The notes under the pieces: generated by a model
Told to the model about the DNA's origin: nothing
Database searches by the model: none
Seen by the model: only the letters and a program-made list of their open reading frames with translations
Assembly (NCBI RefSeq): GCF_013004645.1
Contig: NZ_JABEME010000003.1
Location: forward strand, 310,001-374,000
From: Stenotrophomonas africana
Lineage (GTDB): Bacteria; Pseudomonadota; Gammaproteobacteria; Xanthomonadales; Xanthomonadaceae
Reading direction: 5' to 3'
Length of the DNA stretch: 64,000 nucleotides
Position numbers and translations under genes: made by a program
Part shown: one piece after another, positions 61,441 through 64,000 of the stretch
Layout: every line of letters begins with the position of its first letter
Position numbering within the stretch: the first letter of the stretch is position 1

Positions 61441-62113
61441 CGCGCAGCTCCCGGCGAGGTCCGCCCACCAGCCGCGCAGCCAGCAACAGGATCACGATGC
61501 AGACCACCGAGGTCAGGATCACCAGCGCGTTGGCCTTGCCATCCTGACCGGCCTGCACCGCCTCGTAGATGGCGATCGACAGCGTCTGCGTGCGGCCGGG
61601 AATGCTGCCGGCCACCATCAGCGTCGCGCCGAATTCGCCCATCGCGCGTGCAAACGCCAGCAACAGTCCGGCAAGAATGCCGCGCCAGGCCAGCGGCAAC
61701 GTGATGCGGAAGAACACCGCTGCTTCGGACACTCCAAGCGTGCGCGCGGCCTGCTCCAGCTGACTGTCCACTTCCTCGAACGCCGCGCGTGCCGGCTTGA
61801 ATACCAGCGGCAGCGAAGCCACTGCCGCGGCGATCACCGCTGCCTGCCAGGTGAACACGAGGTTGATGCCGAACCAGGACTGCAGCCACGCGCCGATCGG
61901 GCCGTTGCGGCCGATCAGCACCAGCAGGTAGTACCCCAGCACCGTCGGCGGCAGCACCATCGGCAAGGTCAGCAACGAATCCAGCAGCTCACGGCCGGGA
62001 AAACGCCGACGCGCCAGCAGCGCGCCCAGTGCCACGCCCAGCACCAGATTGATCGCGGTGGCCCAGCCGGCCACCTTCAGCGACAACCCCAATGCGCTCC
62101 AGTCCAGATCCAT
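61430..62113 (-). CDS. modB: Molybdate ABC transporter permease ModB
   Basis: This 227-residue inner-membrane permease has about five or six helices. It carries the family pattern LLTLPMVLPPTVLGYYLLVL and the cytoplasmic EAA loop (LEQAARTLGVSEAAVFFRITLP, then FARAMGEFGATLMVAG). It lies 3 bp after modA and overlaps modC. Confidence 0.95.
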   Translation of the reverse strand: MDLDWSALGLSLKVAGWATAINLVLGVALGALLARRRFPGRELLDSLLTLPMVLPPTVLGYYLLVLIGRNGPIGAWLQSWFGINLVFTWQAAVIAAAVASLPLVFKPARAAFEEVDSQLEQAARTLGVSEAAVFFRITLPLAWRGILAGLLLAFARAMGEFGATLMVAGSIPGRTQTLSIAIYEAVQAGQDGKANALVILTSVVCIVILLLAARLVGGPRRELRDVA

Positions 62114-62116
62114 GCC

Positions 62117-62860
62117 TCAGGGCTTGCCGAACCCGTGTTTGGCCAGGATCGCCTGGCCCTGTGCCGAACGCACGAAGGCGGTGAAGCGCTTGGCTTCCGC
62201 CTGCTGTGGGCTGGCCTTGACCACGGCCAGCGGATAGGCAATGCGCCCAGACACCGGCACCGCAAAGGCGCGGCGCACCCGGTCGGGCATCGCCTGCGCA
62301 TCGGTGGCATAGACGAAGCCGGCGTCCACTTCACCGCGCGCCACGTAATCCAGCGACTGACGAACGTTCTGGGTGGTAATGGTCTTGCCCTGCACCGACG
62401 GCCACAGGCCTGCCGCTTCCAGCGCACTCTTGGCATAGCGGCCGACCGGCACGCTGTCCGGGTTGCCCAGCGCAACGCGCTGCACACCGGCACCGGCCAG
62501 GTCCTTCAGGGTGCGCGGCGCGGCCTTGGCCTGCGGCGGCACCACCACCCACAGCGCATTCACCGCAAACACCTCGCGGCTGCCGGCCGCCAGCAGATCC
62601 TGCCGCTGGGCCTGGTCCATCGTGGTTTCATCGGCCGAGGCGAACACATCCACCGGCGCGCCACGGCTGATCTGCTGCAGCAGCACGCCGGAGGCGGCGA
62701 AGTTGAAATCGACCCTGGTTCCCGGGTGCGCCTTCTCATACGCCGCGCCGAGTTCGCGGAAGCTCTCGGTCAGGCTCGATGCCGCCGACACCGTCAGCTC
62801 AGCCGCCCAGGCCGGCACCGTGGCCAGCAGTCCCAGCAACAACAATGCCGCTCGCTTCAT
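62117..62860 (-). CDS. modA: Molybdate-binding periplasmic protein ModA
   Basis: This 247-residue solute-binding protein delivers molybdate to ModBC. A signal peptide (ALLLLGLLATVPAWA) is followed by ModA ligand motifs: VSAASSLTESFRELG, FNFAASGVLLQQISRGAPVDVFASAD, and GEVDAGFVYATDA. It lies 18 bp after the Fnr-like gene, so fnr and modABC are probably one transcript. Confidence 0.96.
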   Translation of the reverse strand: MKRAALLLLGLLATVPAWAAELTVSAASSLTESFRELGAAYEKAHPGTRVDFNFAASGVLLQQISRGAPVDVFASADETTMDQAQRQDLLAAGSREVFAVNALWVVVPPQAKAAPRTLKDLAGAGVQRVALGNPDSVPVGRYAKSALEAAGLWPSVQGKTITTQNVRQSLDYVARGEVDAGFVYATDAQAMPDRVRRAFAVPVSGRIAYPLAVVKASPQQAEAKRFTAFVRSAQGQAILAKHGFGKP

Positions 62861-62878
62861 GCCCAGCCCTCTGCCTGA

Positions 62879-63655
62879 TCAGTCCAGTCCGGCCTCCCGG
62901 GCTACGGCCAGTTCCGCCAGCCGGTCCGGGTCCAGCAACAGCATCTCACGTTGGTTCACCGCAATCACACCCTCTTCGCTCAAACGGCGCAGCACGCGGC
63001 TCACCGTCTCCGGCGCCATCCGCAGGTAGTTGGCGATTTCGGTGCGGGCCATGCTCAGGTTGAATCGGGTCGCCGAGAAGCCCCGCCGGGCATAGCGCTC
63101 GGAAAGATCCAGCAGGAACGCCGCCATGCGCTCCTCGGTGCGATGGTTGGCGGCCAGCGTGGCCACCTTGCCGATCTCGGCGCTGAGCAGGCTGAACAGC
63201 CGCGCCTGCAGCCCCGGCATGCGGGTGGCCAGCAGGCTCAATCGCGGGAACGAGATCCGGCACAGGTAGACGGTGTCCAGCGCCACGGCGTTGCACGGGA
63301 AGCGCGCGCCGTGGATGGCATTGAGCCCGATCACCTCGCCCGGCAGGCTGAAACCCAGCACCTGCTCGTTGCCCTGGCTGTCATCGACAAAGGTCTTGAC
63401 CATGCCCGCGCGGACCGCTGCGATCGAATCGAACGGATCGCCCGCACGGAAAAGATAGTCGCCGGCCTGGAACGGGCCGACGTGGTCGACCAGCACATGA
63501 AGCTCGCCCAGCGCGGTCTTGTCGTAGCCCTGCGACATGCAGGCGTCGGAGAACGCACAGGTACTGCAGAAGTGCAGCGCGTCACCGTCATCGGCCGCTG
63601 CCGGATTGGGCGTAGCCGGTCGGGACGCAGAGGGAGCGGAGGGGTTCAGGGGCAT
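62879..63655 (-). CDS. fnr: Fnr/Anr oxygen-sensing transcriptional regulator
   Basis: This 258-residue CRP/FNR-family regulator should hold an oxygen-labile [4Fe-4S] cluster. The four expected ligands are present: C30, C33, C39 (HFCSTCAFSDAC) and C121 (RFPCNAVA). The cyclic-nucleotide-like sensor fold and dimer helix follow. The C-terminal helix-turn-helix has the FNR-type recognition helix ETVSRVLRRL, which reads TTGAT/C half-sites. It is first in an operon with modABC, which ties oxygen sensing to uptake of molybdate for anaerobic molybdoenzymes. It may act on the TTGAC-N4-GTCAA site at 58675. Confidence 0.95.
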   Translation of the reverse strand: MPLNPSAPSASRPATPNPAAADDGDALHFCSTCAFSDACMSQGYDKTALGELHVLVDHVGPFQAGDYLFRAGDPFDSIAAVRAGMVKTFVDDSQGNEQVLGFSLPGEVIGLNAIHGARFPCNAVALDTVYLCRISFPRLSLLATRMPGLQARLFSLLSAEIGKVATLAANHRTEERMAAFLLDLSERYARRGFSATRFNLSMARTEIANYLRMAPETVSRVLRRLSEEGVIAVNQREMLLLDPDRLAELAVAREAGLD

Positions 63656-63723
63656 TGCAGCAACGCAGGAACGAAAGCCGTCATCATACGACAGCGGGGC
63701 GCCCCACCCTGCGCACCATGCGC

Positions 63724-64000
63724 CTACTCTGGCGCAGGTTCAGAACGCCGCTGCGGGCCACGCTGGCGCATGCTGTCGCGCACGTCCACGTCGAACTGCA
63801 GCTGCAGCATGCTGTCATCGTCCAACGCGATACCGAAGCCCAGGCCATCGCGGCAGGGCAGCCGCCCCGCCAGCGACTCGACGGCGTGGCGTGGCAGCAC
63901 CAACCGGCAGAATGTCCCGCCATCGAGCAGCACCGCCTGATCGCCAGCATGCAGCGACAGCGCTGCGCCCCAGCCACCGCTGCCACCAAAGCGCGTCAGG
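63724..64000 (-). CDS. Unknown protein, 5' end outside window
   Basis: Partial gene: only the last 91 codons before the TAG at 63724 are in the window. The visible part has LSLHAGDQAVLLDGGTFCRL, then LPRHAVESLAGRLPCRDG and LQLQFDVDVRDSMRQRGP, suggesting beta strands. I do not recognise a family. It lies 68 bp upstream of fnr on the same strand, but that gap probably carries the fnr promoter. Confidence 0.6.
   Translation of the reverse strand, partial: LTRFGGSGGWGAALSLHAGDQAVLLDGGTFCRLVLPRHAVESLAGRLPCRDGLGFGIALDDDSMLQLQFDVDVRDSMRQRGPQRRSEPAPE

Overview
The window looks like a piece of a Stenotrophomonas chromosome (family Xanthomonadaceae). The evidence is the very high GC content, protein content typical of that family, and many short palindromic repeats that carry GTAG at one end, as in the SMAG REP family known from S. 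maltophilia. I saw no rRNA, tRNA, CRISPR array, phage or intact insertion sequence.

Layout. (1) 1-4.3 kb: a FecI-FecR-TonB-dependent receptor signalling and uptake set; the receptor is cut by the window edge. (2) 4.4-8.6 kb: a LysR-type regulator divergent from pirin, two isochorismatase-like hydrolases and an OsmC-like protein, then a small Phd/YefM-like protein. (3) 8.7-15.1 kb, minus strand: an FhaC/ShlB-type two-partner-secretion transporter, a DUF2341-ExbB fusion, ExbD, a TonB-like protein and a porin-like protein. (4) 15.3-17.7 kb: a small secreted protein, gspC, and a divergent gspHIJ block. (5) 18.2-30.6 kb: one 4131-residue filamentous-haemagglutinin-family exoprotein. (6) 30.8-32.0 kb: a secreted PstS/DING-like protein. 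(7) 32.4-44.1 kb, minus strand: an STN/TonB_C protein, ECF sigma factor, FecR, two odd Phd-like proteins, then gspG-K-L-M-D-E-F. (8) 44.5-46.1 kb: Lrp/AsnC regulator divergent from azlCD. (9) 46.2-58.3 kb: a seven-gene, fully overlapping glycogen/trehalose operon (glgA-glgB-treZ-malQ-treY-DUF2934-glgX). (10) 58.8-60.7 kb: an Aer-like PAS protein coupled to a diflavin reductase, behind an FNR-type box. (11) 60.8-63.7 kb: an fnr-modABC operon. (12) A partial unknown gene at the right edge.

The most unusual part is 8.7-44 kb. A two-partner secretion pair (FhaC-like transporter and giant exoprotein), a private ExbB/ExbD/TonB set, and a type II secretion system are interleaved: gspC and gspHIJ lie between the transporter and its exoprotein, and the exoprotein and a PstS-like protein lie between gspHIJ and the rest of the gsp genes. 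The gsp block is headed by an ECF sigma/FecR pair whose usual TonB receptor is replaced by a small periplasmic STN-TonB_C protein. I infer one co-inherited envelope and secretion locus. The sequence shows the arrangement, not the joint function.

The right-hand third is mostly metabolic: glucan synthesis and remodelling with conversion to trehalose, and an oxygen-responsive Fnr regulator co-transcribed with molybdate uptake.
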